A stretch of 64,000 nt of DNA, from the NCBI RefSeq assembly GCF_000768355.1, contig NZ_AVPU01000005.1, positions 62,001-126,000 on the forward strand, given 5' to 3'. Every line of letters begins with the position of its first letter. The first letter of the stretch is position 1. Shown here piece by piece: positions 18,145 through 27,394 of this stretch. The notes beneath the pieces are model-generated. The model was not told the DNA's origin, ran no database searches, and worked only from the letters and a program-made list of their open reading frames with translations. The position numbers and the translations under genes are program-made. The DNA comes from Lysobacter daejeonensis GH1-9. Its GTDB lineage: Bacteria > Pseudomonadota > Gammaproteobacteria > Xanthomonadales > Xanthomonadaceae.

Positions 18145-19005
18145 TCAGCGGTCGGGCAGGGGGATGAACTCGTCGTCGCCCGGGACCGGCCCGAAACGGC
18201 CTTCGACCCAGTCCTGCTTGGCCTGTTCGATCCGTTCACGGGACGATGAGACGAAGTTCCACCACAGGTGCCGGGGACCGTCGAGTGGCTCGCCGCCCAG
18301 CAGCATGGCCTTGACCGGGCTGCGCGCGAACAGCCGGTGGGCGACGCCAGGATCCAGCACCACCAGATGCCGTTCGGGGATGTCGGTGCCGTCGAGTTGC
18401 GCGTCCCCCTCCAGCACATAGAGCGCGCGTTCGGCGTGGCCCGCGTCCAGACGGACCTCCGCGTCCACGTCCAGATCGATGGCCACGTACAGGGTGTCGT
18501 TGAACACCTTCACCGGCGATTCCTCGCCGTAGGCGCGGCCGGCAACCACGCGCAACCAGGCGCCTTCGCGGCGCAGGTGGGGCAGGGTCTCGGCCGAGTG
18601 GTGGAAGAACGCCGGGGCAACCTCCTCCTGCGACTTGGGCAGGGCTACCCAGGTCTGCATGCCGTGCAGGGGGTGCTCGCCTTCGCGCAGGGCGGCCGGG
18701 GTGCGTTCGGAATGGGCGATGCCGCGGCCGGCGGTCATCCAGTTCACGTCGCCGGGACTGATGTCCTGCAGGCTGCCCAGTGTGTCGCGATGGGTGATGG
18801 TGCCGGACCAGAGAAAGGTGACCGTGGCCAGGCCGATATGCGGGTGCGGGCGCACGTCGATGCCGCGGCCGGGCTCGAACACGGCAGGTCCCATGTGGTC
18901 CACGAAAACGAAGGGGCCGACCGAGCGCGCCTGCAGGCTGGGCACCGCGCGGCGCACCTGGAAACCGCCAAGGTCATGGACGCGGGGGACGATGATGGTG
19001 GTCAT
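18145..19005 (-). CDS. Pirin family protein
   Basis: A 286-residue bicupin protein. The pirin N-terminal signature is seen as RPHPHIGLATVTFLWSGTIT, HRDTLGSLQDISPGDVNWMT, and AGRGIAHSERTP; the His/His/His/Glu metal ligands fall in HPHIGL and IAHSE. The C-terminal cupin ends FVSSSRERIEQAKQDW, which is also typical. Bacterial pirins have quercetinase or regulatory activities; which applies here is unknown. The start MTTIIVPRVHDL is at 19005. Confidence 0.88.
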   Translation of the reverse strand: MTTIIVPRVHDLGGFQVRRAVPSLQARSVGPFVFVDHMGPAVFEPGRGIDVRPHPHIGLATVTFLWSGTITHRDTLGSLQDISPGDVNWMTAGRGIAHSERTPAALREGEHPLHGMQTWVALPKSQEEVAPAFFHHSAETLPHLRREGAWLRVVAGRAYGEESPVKVFNDTLYVAIDLDVDAEVRLDAGHAERALYVLEGDAQLDGTDIPERHLVVLDPGVAHRLFARSPVKAMLLGGEPLDGPRHLWWNFVSSSRERIEQAKQDWVEGRFGPVPGDDEFIPLPDR

Positions 19006-19107
19006 GGCACTGCTCCGTCGGGGAGACGGACAGCATGACACCATGCGCGCACGATTGCCGCCCGGAGAATGGAACGCCGCATTGCCCGGGGCAGGGAGTG
19101 GTGGCGA

Positions 19108-19509
19108 TCAGGGCTGGGTGGAGTCGATCTGGAGGGTGGCCTTGGGGTGTTCGCCGAACTCCAGTGCCAGGATGCGCAGGGTAAACGCGCCGACTGGCGC
19201 GGTCGGTGCTTCGGGCAGGTTGAGGGTGAAGCGTCGCGCGCCGCCGCCGCCGGCCGGCCGATGCTCGAACACCACGTCGGCATCGCCTGCGCGGATGCAT
19301 TGCACATTGGGCGGGCAGCGGGAGTCCGCGGCCACGGTCACGTAGGTGAGGGTGGCCTGGTCCGGCAGCACGGCTTGCTGGCCCGGTGCCATCACCGTCG
19401 GTGTGCCACTGGCCATGCGCAAGGAAGAACTGGCGCAGCCGGCCAGTGCGGCCGCCGCCAGCAGCGCGGCAACGGCGTGGCGCGGCGATCGTCGGGTGGC
19501 ATTCGGCAT
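19108..19509 (-). CDS. Small putative lipoprotein
   Basis: A 133-residue protein with a lipoprotein signal (RHAVAALLAAAALAGCASS, lipobox LAGC with the cysteine at about 25). The mature part contains a cysteine pair in ADSRCPPNVQCIRAGDADVV and ends with strand-like LRILALEFGEHPKATLQI. It probably faces the periplasm or outer surface. No family is named with confidence and its neighbours give no functional hint. Confidence 0.72.
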   Translation of the reverse strand: MPNATRRSPRHAVAALLAAAALAGCASSSLRMASGTPTVMAPGQQAVLPDQATLTYVTVAADSRCPPNVQCIRAGDADVVFEHRPAGGGGARRFTLNLPEAPTAPVGAFTLRILALEFGEHPKATLQIDSTQP

Positions 19510-19543
19510 GCGGCGCTCCGGCGGGCAGGTGGCTGCGGTGATC

Positions 19544-20086
19544 CTACGTTGCAGACCAGCCGAACAGCTTCACCTCGTCGTCGCGGGACAGCGCCAGCAT
19601 CCGCTCGAAGCGGAACCCCAGGCCTTCCAGCAGGCGCGCGGAACTGGCGTTGCCCGGCGAGGTAATCGCGACGATGCGCTGCAGTCCAAAGTCGCGTGTG
19701 GCGTGCTGCAGCGTCGCGTGTGCGGCCTCGCGCGCATAGCCGTGGCCCCAGTACTGCGGTAGCAACGCGTAGCCGATGTCCACGTCGTCCAGCGTGTCGC
19801 GCTTGATCAGGCCACACATGCCCATCGCCGCGCCGTCGTTAGCGCGCTCGATGCAATACAGACCAAAACCGTGCTGCTCGTACATCGCCAGCGGGCCGTT
19901 GCGCAGGTAGTCGCGTGCCCCGTCCAGGTCGCGTACGCCCTTGTCGCCGATGTTCTCCAGCCACGAAGGCTGGTTCACCAGGTCGAGGATGAAGGGGGCG
20001 TCATCCAACGTGAGGCGACGCAGGCGCAGGCGGTCGGTGGTGAGGGGCGTCAAGGCCAAGGCTCCGGAGAGAGGAGGGCACAGCAT
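19544..20086 (-). CDS. GNAT acetyltransferase, RimJ/RimL type
   Basis: A 180-residue N-acetyltransferase. Seen: LTTDRLRLRRLTLDDAPFIL, GLYCIERANDGAAMGMCGLI, DVDIGYALLPQYWGHGYARE (acetyl-CoA binding loop Q/R-x-x-G-x-G/A) and ITSPGNASSARLLEGLGFRF. The ATG at 20086 is used here, but a TTG at 20053 (starting TPLTTDRLRL) has GGAG at 8 bases and may be the true start. It acetylates a small amine or a protein N-terminus; the substrate is unknown. Confidence 0.82.
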   Translation of the reverse strand: MLCPPLSGALALTPLTTDRLRLRRLTLDDAPFILDLVNQPSWLENIGDKGVRDLDGARDYLRNGPLAMYEQHGFGLYCIERANDGAAMGMCGLIKRDTLDDVDIGYALLPQYWGHGYAREAAHATLQHATRDFGLQRIVAITSPGNASSARLLEGLGFRFERMLALSRDDEVKLFGWSAT

Positions 20087-20152
20087 ACGGTGCGGGGAGC
20101 TGGACCCGCACGGCGGTGCAGCCGCGTCGGGTGTGCCGCCGCCGAGACGCGA

Positions 20153-23100
20153 TCAGCCGGGCCGCAGCGTGGTGAACAGCCCGCGCGCCGCGTTGATCCG
20201 CGATGCCGCGTCTGGCAGCTCCAGCTTCAACCGCAACTTGTCCGGTCCGTCCATCTGGTAGAGCTTGGGTTGGCCCTGGATCATGCGGATGATCGCCATC
20301 GGATCCACGTTGGGCTTTTCCACGAACTGGATACGACCGCCGGAGGCGCCGATGTCCAGTTTGCGGATGCCCAGCGCGGTGGCCTGCAGCTTCAGCTCGG
20401 CTACGGCGAACAGGTGTTTCGCGGGATCGGGGAGCAGGCCGAAGCGGTCGATCATCTCCACCTGCAGTTCGCGCAGTTCGTCCGGGTTGCGCGCGCCGCT
20501 GATGCGCTTGTACAGCGTCAGGCGCGTGTGCACGTCGGGCAGGTACTCATCGGGAATCAGCGCCGGCACGTGCAGCTCGACGTCGGCGCCGCGTGCTTCG
20601 TGTCCGTCCACGTCCGGCAGCTTGCCTTGCTTGATGGAGTTGACCGCGCGTTCCAGCAGTTCGGTGTAGAGGCTGAAACCGACTTCGGCCATCTGCCCAC
20701 TCTGGTCTTCGCCCAACAGCTCGCCGGCGCCGCGGATCTCCAGATCGTGCGTGGCGAGGGTGAAGCCGGCGCCCAGTTCGTCCATGGCAGCGATGGCGTC
20801 GAGGCGCTTTTTGGCGTCGGAGGTGATCGACTTCTTGTCCGGCACCACGAGGTAGGCGTAGGCGCGATGGTGGCTGCGGCCCACGCGGCCGCGCAACTGG
20901 TGCAATTGCGCCAGGCCGAACTTGTCGGCGCGGTTGATGATGATGGTGTTGGCATTGGGGATGTCGATGCCCGACTCGATGATGGTCGAGGCCAACAGCA
21001 CGTTGAAGCGCTGTTTGTGGAAGTCGAGCATCACCCGCTCCAGCTCGCGCTCGGGCATCTGGCCATGGGCCACGCCGATGCGCGCCTCCGGCACCAGCTC
21101 TTCCAGCTGGCGCTGCATGCGGCCGATGCTCTCCACGTCGTTGTGCAGGAAGTACAGCTGGCCACCGCGCGACAGCTCGCGCTGGAAGGCCTCGCGCAAC
21201 TGCGCGTCGTCCCAGGGCACCACGAAGGTCTGTACCGCCAGGCGATGCGCCGGCGGGGTGGCGATGATGCTCAGGTCGCGCAGGCCGGCCATCGCCATGT
21301 TGAGCGTGCGCGGGATCGGGGTCGCCGTCAGGGTCAGTAGGTGCACGTTGGCGCGCAGTGCCTTCAGCGCCTCCTTCTGGCGTACGCCGAAGCGTTGCTC
21401 CTCGTCCACGATCACCAGACCGAGGTCCTTGAAGCGCACGTCGGGCTGCAGCAGGCGGTGGGTGCCGACGATCACGTCGATCTTGCCCTCGGCCACCTTG
21501 GCCAGCTCGACCTCGATTTCCTTCTTGCTCTTGAACCGCGACAGCACTTCCACCTTCAACGGCCAATCGGCGAAGCGGTCGCGGAAGTTGCGGTAATGCT
21601 GCTCGGCCAGCAGTGTGGTCGGCACCAGCACCGCCACCTGCTTGCCACCGGCCGCGGCGGTAAACGCCGCGCGCACCGCGACTTCGGTCTTGCCGAAGCC
21701 CACGTCGCCGCAGACCACGCGGTCCATCGGTTGGCTGGAGGCCAGGTCGCGGATCACCGCTTCGATGGAGGCGTGCTGGTCGGGCGTCTCCTCAAACGGG
21801 AACGCGGCAGCGAATGGCTCGTACATGGCGCGATCGATGTCGATGGCCAGCCCCGCGCGCGCCTGGCGCTTGGCCTGGATCTCCAGCAGTTCGGCCGCCA
21901 CGTCGCGCACCTTCTCGGCGGCCTTGCGCTTGGCCTTGGTCCATTGTTCGCCACCCAGCGAATGCAGCGGCGCGGTCTCCGGCGAAGCGCCGGAATAGCG
22001 GTTGATCAGGTGCAATTGTGCGACCGGCACGTACAGCCGGTCGCCCTTGGCGTATTCGATCTCGAGGTACTCGCCCTTCTCGCCGCCGGCCTCGAGCACG
22101 ATCAGGCCGCGGTAGCGGCCGACGCCGTGGTCCTCGTGGACGATGGGTGCGCCTTCGCTCAGTTCGCCCAGGTCGCGGATGATCGCTTCTGGCTCGCGGC
22201 CGGCACGCTTGCGGCGTCGCGGCTGCGAGGCGCGGTCAGGGAACAGCTGGCGCTCGGTAAGCACCGCGATGGCGGGCGTGTCGATGGCGAAGCCGTCGTC
22301 GAACGGCGCGACGGCGATGGCAAAGCGCGGAGCGCCCTCGGTGCCGGGGGTGGACGTGCCGCCATCAAATGGCGTCGCCGCCGCAAACGCGGCCCAATCG
22401 GCCAGCACGGTCGGCTGCAGTTCGGCTGCGGCCATAAGCTCAAGCAGCGCCTCGCGGCGGCCGGGCGAGTCCGCCGCCACCAGCACGCGACCGGGATAGC
22501 TGCCCAGGAACGACTTCAGCGCGGCGCCGGGCACGGCATCCTTGGCCGCGATCGGCAGCGCCGGTGCCGGCTGGTCGCCGAGGGCGTGGGCGCGTTCGCG
22601 TTGCGGATGGCCTTCCCCGCACAGCTCGACACGATCGCCCTGGTTGAGCCGCTCGCGTAGTTGCTGCGGCGAGAGGTACAGCGCATCCGGCGGCAGGATG
22701 GGGCGCTCGATGTCGTGGCGGCGCTGCTCGTAGCGCTCACCGGTCTGGTGCCAGAACTGGTCTGCGGCCTCCAGCGCGCCATCGGCGATCACCGGCAACG
22801 CCGACGTGAGCAGGTAATCGAACAAAGTGGACGTCTGCTCGAAGAACAGCGGCAGGTAGTACTCGATGCCCGCTGGCGCGGCACCGGCCTTCAGGTCCTG
22901 GTACAGCGCACTGCGCCGCGTATCCAGGTCGAAACGGTCGCGCAGGCCGTCCATCGCGCGCTTGAGCGCGGCTTCGTCCAGCGGTACCTCGCGGCCGGGC
23001 AGCAGCTTGACCGCGTCGATCTTGTCCAGCGAACGCTGCGATTCGGGATCGAAGCCGCGGATGGTGTCGATCTCGTCGTCCAGCAGCTCCACCCGGAACG

Positions 23101-23656
23101 GCATGTCCGCGCCCATCGGGTAGACATCGAGCAGGCCGCCGCGCACGGCAAAGTCACCCGGGTCCAGCACCTGCGGCACGTTGCGGTAGCCGGCGGATTC
23201 CAACCGGCGTTTCTCCGCATCCAGGTCCAGGCGCTGGCCCACGCGCACGTCGAAGCTGCCACCCACGACATGCCGCACCGGCGCCAACCGTTGCAGCAGC
23301 GAATGCACGGGGACCACCACGATGCCGCGCTGCAGCGAGGGCAGGCGGTGCAATGCCGCCAAGCGCTGCGACACGATGTCCGGGTGGGGACTGAAGATGT
23401 CGTAAGGCAGCGTCTCCCAGTCGGGGAACGCCAGTACCGCGATGTCCACCTGCCCGGCCAGCAACGTGTGCAGGTCGGATTCCAGCTGGTGCGCGCTGTG
23501 GTTGTCCTTGGCGACCACCAGCAACGGCCCGGCATGCGCCGCGGCGGCGGTCGCCAGATGGAAGGCCAGCGCCGACGGCGAAGCCGGCTGCTTCCACCAG
23601 GCGCGGGACTGGCCCGGCTTCGGCAGGGGCGGGGTGGGGAAACGCGGCTTGGACAT
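20153..23656 (-). CDS. mfd: Transcription-repair coupling factor
   Basis: A 1167-residue SF2 translocase that removes RNA polymerase stalled at DNA lesions and recruits UvrA. Domains in order: UvrB-like N-terminal region (FPDWETLPYD, HPDIVSQRLAALHRL), CarD-like RNAP-interaction domain (GAPIVHEDHGVGRYRGL), RecG-like helicase lobes with Walker A-type VVCGDVGFGKTEVAVRAAF, DEEQRFGVRQKE (DEEQ box), LLTLTATPIPRTLN, STIIESGIDIPNANTIII, GRVGRSHHRAYAYLV and the C-terminal TRCF domain. Full length compared with E. coli (1148). The start MSKPRFPTPPL is at 23656. Confidence 0.97.
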   Translation of the reverse strand: MSKPRFPTPPLPKPGQSRAWWKQPASPSALAFHLATAAAAHAGPLLVVAKDNHSAHQLESDLHTLLAGQVDIAVLAFPDWETLPYDIFSPHPDIVSQRLAALHRLPSLQRGIVVVPVHSLLQRLAPVRHVVGGSFDVRVGQRLDLDAEKRRLESAGYRNVPQVLDPGDFAVRGGLLDVYPMGADMPFRVELLDDEIDTIRGFDPESQRSLDKIDAVKLLPGREVPLDEAALKRAMDGLRDRFDLDTRRSALYQDLKAGAAPAGIEYYLPLFFEQTSTLFDYLLTSALPVIADGALEAADQFWHQTGERYEQRRHDIERPILPPDALYLSPQQLRERLNQGDRVELCGEGHPQRERAHALGDQPAPALPIAAKDAVPGAALKSFLGSYPGRVLVAADSPGRREALLELMAAAELQPTVLADWAAFAAATPFDGGTSTPGTEGAPRFAIAVAPFDDGFAIDTPAIAVLTERQLFPDRASQPRRRKRAGREPEAIIRDLGELSEGAPIVHEDHGVGRYRGLIVLEAGGEKGEYLEIEYAKGDRLYVPVAQLHLINRYSGASPETAPLHSLGGEQWTKAKRKAAEKVRDVAAELLEIQAKRQARAGLAIDIDRAMYEPFAAAFPFEETPDQHASIEAVIRDLASSQPMDRVVCGDVGFGKTEVAVRAAFTAAAGGKQVAVLVPTTLLAEQHYRNFRDRFADWPLKVEVLSRFKSKKEIEVELAKVAEGKIDVIVGTHRLLQPDVRFKDLGLVIVDEEQRFGVRQKEALKALRANVHLLTLTATPIPRTLNMAMAGLRDLSIIATPPAHRLAVQTFVVPWDDAQLREAFQRELSRGGQLYFLHNDVESIGRMQRQLEELVPEARIGVAHGQMPERELERVMLDFHKQRFNVLLASTIIESGIDIPNANTIIINRADKFGLAQLHQLRGRVGRSHHRAYAYLVVPDKKSITSDAKKRLDAIAAMDELGAGFTLATHDLEIRGAGELLGEDQSGQMAEVGFSLYTELLERAVNSIKQGKLPDVDGHEARGADVELHVPALIPDEYLPDVHTRLTLYKRISGARNPDELRELQVEMIDRFGLLPDPAKHLFAVAELKLQATALGIRKLDIGASGGRIQFVEKPNVDPMAIIRMIQGQPKLYQMDGPDKLRLKLELPDAASRINAARGLFTTLRPG

Positions 23657-23839
23657 CAGGTGCAATCCCGGGAAAGCATCAGCGCCGCCGGCGGACTGGC
23701 CGCCAGCGTCAAAGGCGCCAGTTTACGCGAGCGGCCCGAGTGAGCCGCCGCCATTGGATCGGGCGGACGCTGATCGAGCTGCCGTAGGCCACGGGACGGA
23801 CACCGACGGGCCTCGCCCGCGGCGAGGGCGGACGTCGCC

Positions 23840-24394
23840 TCAGTCTTCCTTCGCGTCGTTGAGGTTCAGCACCACGCGCACCAGCCCCGGAGCATCCTGC
23901 TGGAACTCGCGCTGGAACCCGAGCGACTCCGCCAGTTGCAGCATCGGCAGGTTGTGCTCGAACACGTCGCCGTAGATGCGCTCGACCTTCTTGCCGCGCG
24001 CCCATTTCACCAGTCGGGTCATCAGGTAGCGCCCCAGGCCCATGTGCGAAATGAAGTGGCTGACCAGGATCGCGTATTCGGCGTCCTTGCCATTGTCATC
24101 GATGGCGATGCGCGCGACCGCGCCGACCAGGGCTTCGCCCGGCGGCAGTGGCTCGGCCGCGACGAGCGCGAACTCGGTTTTCGGGTTGAGGCGGGTGAAG
24201 CGATCCGCCATCTCCGAGGTCAGTTCGGTCAGTGAGTACAGGAACCGCTGCCGGACCTCCTCGGGCTGCAGCAGCCCGAAGCTGGCGCGAATCGGCTCGG
24301 CGTCCTCCGGACGGATCGGACGGATGAGCACTTCGCGACGATTGGGGAGCACGATGCGTTCGTGCCAGGGGGGGAGTCGTTCTCGCGCAGCCAT
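23840..24394 (-). CDS. GNAT acetyltransferase (Pat C-terminal-like)
   Basis: A 184-residue GNAT protein resembling the acetyltransferase domain of protein lysine acetyltransferase Pat, but without the acyl-CoA-synthetase-like part. Seen: LPNRREVLIRPIRPEDAEPI, LQPEEVRQRFLYSLTELT, EYAILVSHFISHMGLGRYLM (acetyl-CoA loop) and GDVFEHNLPMLQLAESLGF. Standalone forms exist in many proteobacteria; substrates are unclear. The ATG at 24394 begins MAARERLPPWHE. It is divergent from chrA. Confidence 0.82.
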   Translation of the reverse strand: MAARERLPPWHERIVLPNRREVLIRPIRPEDAEPIRASFGLLQPEEVRQRFLYSLTELTSEMADRFTRLNPKTEFALVAAEPLPPGEALVGAVARIAIDDNGKDAEYAILVSHFISHMGLGRYLMTRLVKWARGKKVERIYGDVFEHNLPMLQLAESLGFQREFQQDAPGLVRVVLNLNDAKED

Positions 24395-24447
24395 GGGCGG
24401 ATATTGGCACACTAACGGTTAATCCGATCTTCATCTGGTGCTTACAC

Positions 24448-25746
24448 ATGGAAGGCGTTGCGCTGTCGGCCCAGGACCGGGCGCGACCGCCCACCCTTGG
24501 CGAGGCGTTGCGATTCTGGTGCCTGCTCGGCTGGATCAGCTTTGGCGGGCCGGCGGGGCAGATCTCGATCATGCACGCCGAGCTGGTCGACAAGCGTCGC
24601 TGGGTGGATGAAGCGACGTTCCTGCGGGGCCTCAACTTCTGCATGTTGCTGCCGGGGCCGGAGGCGATGCAACTGGCCACGTGGCTGGGGTGGCGACTGC
24701 ATGGCGTGCGCGGCGGCGTGGTCGCCGGCAGCCTGTTCGTGCTGCCGGCGGCCGTGCTGCTGGCGGCACTGTCGTGGGCGTACGTGCGCTTTGGCGAGGT
24801 GCCTGCGGTGGCCGGCGTGGTCTTCGGCCTGCAGGCCGCCGTGCTGGGCCTGATCGTGCATGCCGTGCAGCGGGTCGGCAGCCGAGTGCTGCGCACGCCC
24901 TTCGCATTTGCATTGGCCCTGCTGGCCCTGGTGGCTATTGGCTGGCTGCGCTGGCCCTTCCCCCTGTTGCTGTTCGTGGCGGCGCTGGCCGGATGGGGTG
25001 CGTCGCGCTGGCGCCCCGGATGGCTGGCCGGGACGGGGCATGCAATGCCGTCGGGCCAGGTCGCCATTGGGGCGGGGGCATCGGGCCGGGCCGCAGTGCG
25101 TACCGGCCTGGTCTGCACGCTGCTGTGGCTGGCGCCCATCGCGCTGCTGGGGGTGGTCCTCGGTTGGGACAGCACCGCCTTTGGCATGGGCTTGTTCTTC
25201 AGCAAGGCCGCGTTGGTGACCCTGGGTGGCGCGTATGCGGTGCTGCCCTACGTGGCCGAGCAGGCCGTGCATCAGCACGGTTGGCTCGATGCGACCCAGA
25301 TGCTGGCCGGCCTCGGGCTGGCCGAGACCACGCCGGGGCCGCTGATCCTGGTACTCGAATTCGTCGGCTTCGTCGGCGGGTGGCAACATCCGGACTTGCC
25401 CTCACCGCTGGCGTCGGCGCTGCTCGGGGCTGCGGTGACTCTATGGGCCACCTTCCTGCCCAGCTTCCTGTTCGTGCTGACAGCGGCACCCTGGATCGAG
25501 CGCATCGCGACGTGGCGGTGGGCGGCGGCGATGCTGTCAGGGATTACCGCCGCCGTCGTCGGCGTCATCGCCAGCCTCGCGCTCTGGTTCGGCTGGCGAC
25601 TCGGTATGTCGCAGTCGTGGCAGGAAAACGTTCTGGCCGGCGCGATCGCGCTGCTGGCGTACCTCGGCCTGGCGCGGTGGCGTTGGCCGGTACCGCTGGT
25701 GGTGGCCGGGGCGGCACTTACAGGATGGATGGTGCAGTCGCTATAG
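24448..25746 (+). CDS. chrA: Chromate transporter, long-chain ChrA
   Basis: A 432-residue CHR-family transporter that exports chromate from the cytoplasm by proton exchange. Both homologous halves are present. The first has LGWISFGGPAGQI and LNFCMLLPGPEAMQLA. The second has FFSKAALVTLGGAYAVLPYV and LGLAETTPGPLILVLEF. About ten to twelve hydrophobic helices. The linker between the halves (about 195-220) is Gly/Ala-rich. It stands alone; no chrB-like regulator is next to it, so inducibility by chromate cannot be inferred. Confidence 0.9.
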   Translation: MEGVALSAQDRARPPTLGEALRFWCLLGWISFGGPAGQISIMHAELVDKRRWVDEATFLRGLNFCMLLPGPEAMQLATWLGWRLHGVRGGVVAGSLFVLPAAVLLAALSWAYVRFGEVPAVAGVVFGLQAAVLGLIVHAVQRVGSRVLRTPFAFALALLALVAIGWLRWPFPLLLFVAALAGWGASRWRPGWLAGTGHAMPSGQVAIGAGASGRAAVRTGLVCTLLWLAPIALLGVVLGWDSTAFGMGLFFSKAALVTLGGAYAVLPYVAEQAVHQHGWLDATQMLAGLGLAETTPGPLILVLEFVGFVGGWQHPDLPSPLASALLGAAVTLWATFLPSFLFVLTAAPWIERIATWRWAAAMLSGITAAVVGVIASLALWFGWRLGMSQSWQENVLAGAIALLAYLGLARWRWPVPLVVAGAALTGWMVQSL

Positions 25747-25776
25747 CGACCCCGCAGGCGCCGACTCCCGCGAGTC

Positions 25777-26637
25777 TCAGCGCTCGGTCTTCAGCCACTC
25801 CACGCGCGCACTGGCGCCGGCGGTTTCCGCCAGCACGTTGGCCACCTTCGCCAATGCCGGCTTGAGTTGCTGGTCCAACTGCCACGGCGGATTGACCACC
25901 AGCATGCCGCTGCCGTTCATGCGCAGCGGCGAATCGTCTTCGCGCACCATCAGTTCGGCTACCAGCGACGACTTCGCCGGCAGAGTCGCGGCGCGCCGGA
26001 AGAACGGCTGCAGCGCGCGCCGCAGTTTGATCGGGTACCACACTGCGAAGATGCCCTGCGGCCAGCGGGTCAATCCATCGCGCAGTCCGCCGATGATCGC
26101 GTCGAACTCGTCCAACTGGGCTTCGTAAGGAGGGTCCACCAGTACCAGGCCGCGCGCGAACTTCACCGCACCAATCCGCGGTGGCAGCATGGCCTTCATG
26201 GCTGCGTAGCCGTCACGCTCATGCACGGCCACGCGGGGTTCACGGGCGAAATTGGCCTTGAGCTGGCCGGCTTCTTCCGGGTGCAGCTCGCAGGCGGCGA
26301 TGCGGTCCTGTTCGCGCAACGCGTGCGCCAGCAGCCAGGGCGAGCCCGGGTAGGCGGCTGCGCCGTGCTCGTTGCGGCAGGCGCGCACGGCTTGCAGGTA
26401 GCGCTGTACCAGTGGGTCGGCCGGGGCTTCGGCCACCAGCCGTCCGATGCCGCCCTGGGCCTCGCCGGTGCGCTGGGCGGAGTTGCTGTCCAGCGCGTAG
26501 AGGCCGCGGCCGGCGTGGGTGTCGAGCGCGAAAATCGGTGTCGGCTTGGCGGTCAGCGCATCGCAAAGGGCCAGCACGGTCAGGTGCTTGAGGACGTCGG
26601 CATGGTTGCCGGCATGGAACGCGTGGCGATAGTTCAT
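25777..26637 (-). CDS. rlmJ: 23S rRNA (adenine-2030-N6)-methyltransferase
   Basis: A 286-residue SAM-dependent methyltransferase that modifies A2030 of 23S rRNA. It matches E. coli RlmJ: MNYRHAFHAGNHADVLKHL at the N-terminus, ALDTHAGRGLYAL (SAM motif), PGSPWLLAHALREQDRI, GLVLVDPPYEAQLDEF (catalytic DPPY), WPQGIFAVWYPIK and GMLVVNPPWQLDQQL. The ATG at 26637 aligns with the E. coli start; another ATG at 26643 would add two residues. It is convergent with chrA and divergent from creB. Confidence 0.93.
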   Translation of the reverse strand: MNYRHAFHAGNHADVLKHLTVLALCDALTAKPTPIFALDTHAGRGLYALDSNSAQRTGEAQGGIGRLVAEAPADPLVQRYLQAVRACRNEHGAAAYPGSPWLLAHALREQDRIAACELHPEEAGQLKANFAREPRVAVHERDGYAAMKAMLPPRIGAVKFARGLVLVDPPYEAQLDEFDAIIGGLRDGLTRWPQGIFAVWYPIKLRRALQPFFRRAATLPAKSSLVAELMVREDDSPLRMNGSGMLVVNPPWQLDQQLKPALAKVANVLAETAGASARVEWLKTER

Positions 26638-26706
26638 GCGCATAGGGTAGCCCGTCGGCCGCCGGGCTTGCTCTAATGCGGGCATTACCCACCGTTGAGG
26701 GGCACG

Positions 26707-27387
26707 ATGCCGCGGATCCTGCTGGTCGAAGACGAGGCGGCGATCGCCGAGACCGTGGTGTACGCCCTGCGTGCCGATGGCCTGGCCGTTTCCCATTGCC
26801 TGAGCGCTGGCGATGCACTGCGCCTGGCGGGCACCGAAGGCTTCGATCTGGCCATCCTTGACGTGGGCCTGCCCGACATGGGCGGGTTCGCACTCTGCCG
26901 GGAGCTGAGGCGCGAGCGGGACCTGCCGGTGATCTTCCTGACCGCGCAGGCGGCCGAGGCGGATCGTGTCCTCGGGCTGGAGATCGGCGCGGACGACTAC
27001 GTGGCCAAGCCGTTCTCGTTGCGCGAGCTGGTGGCGCGGGTGCGGGTGGTGCTGCGGCGCACGCAGGCGCCGGCACCCGAGGGGTTTCGCTGCGTTGCAG
27101 GGTTCGAACACGATACCGAGGGCCATCGAATCCGCTATCGCGGCCGTGTGCTGGACCTGACGCGCTACGAGTACGGTCTGCTGGCTCAGTTGCTGCACCG
27201 TCCCGGCGCGGTGCTGTCGCGTGCACAGCTGATGGACCGGGTGTGGGGTGATGCACTCGACAGCGGTGACCGCACCATCGACACCCACATCAAGACCCTG
27301 CGCGCCAAGCTGCGCACGGTCGATGCGGACACGCCCGATCCGATCCGTACGCATCGCGGGCTGGGCTATTCGTTGGTGGTGGACTGA
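26707..27387 (+). CDS. creB: Response regulator CreB
   Basis: A 226-residue OmpR/PhoB-type response regulator. The receiver domain has the acidic pair ED (9-10), phospho-acceptor D52 in LAILDVGLPDMGGF, and the conserved lysine in DDYVAKPFS. The C-terminal winged helix shows LTRYEYGLL, RAQLMDRVWGDALDSGDRTI and DTHIKTLRAKLR. The text follows E. coli CreB closely, and creC and creD follow directly. It activates Cre-regulon genes through TTCAC-N6-TTCAC tags; one is present before creD. No tag is visible before creB itself. Confidence 0.95.
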   Translation: MPRILLVEDEAAIAETVVYALRADGLAVSHCLSAGDALRLAGTEGFDLAILDVGLPDMGGFALCRELRRERDLPVIFLTAQAAEADRVLGLEIGADDYVAKPFSLRELVARVRVVLRRTQAPAPEGFRCVAGFEHDTEGHRIRYRGRVLDLTRYEYGLLAQLLHRPGAVLSRAQLMDRVWGDALDSGDRTIDTHIKTLRAKLRTVDADTPDPIRTHRGLGYSLVVD

Positions 27388-27394
27388 CGTCGCC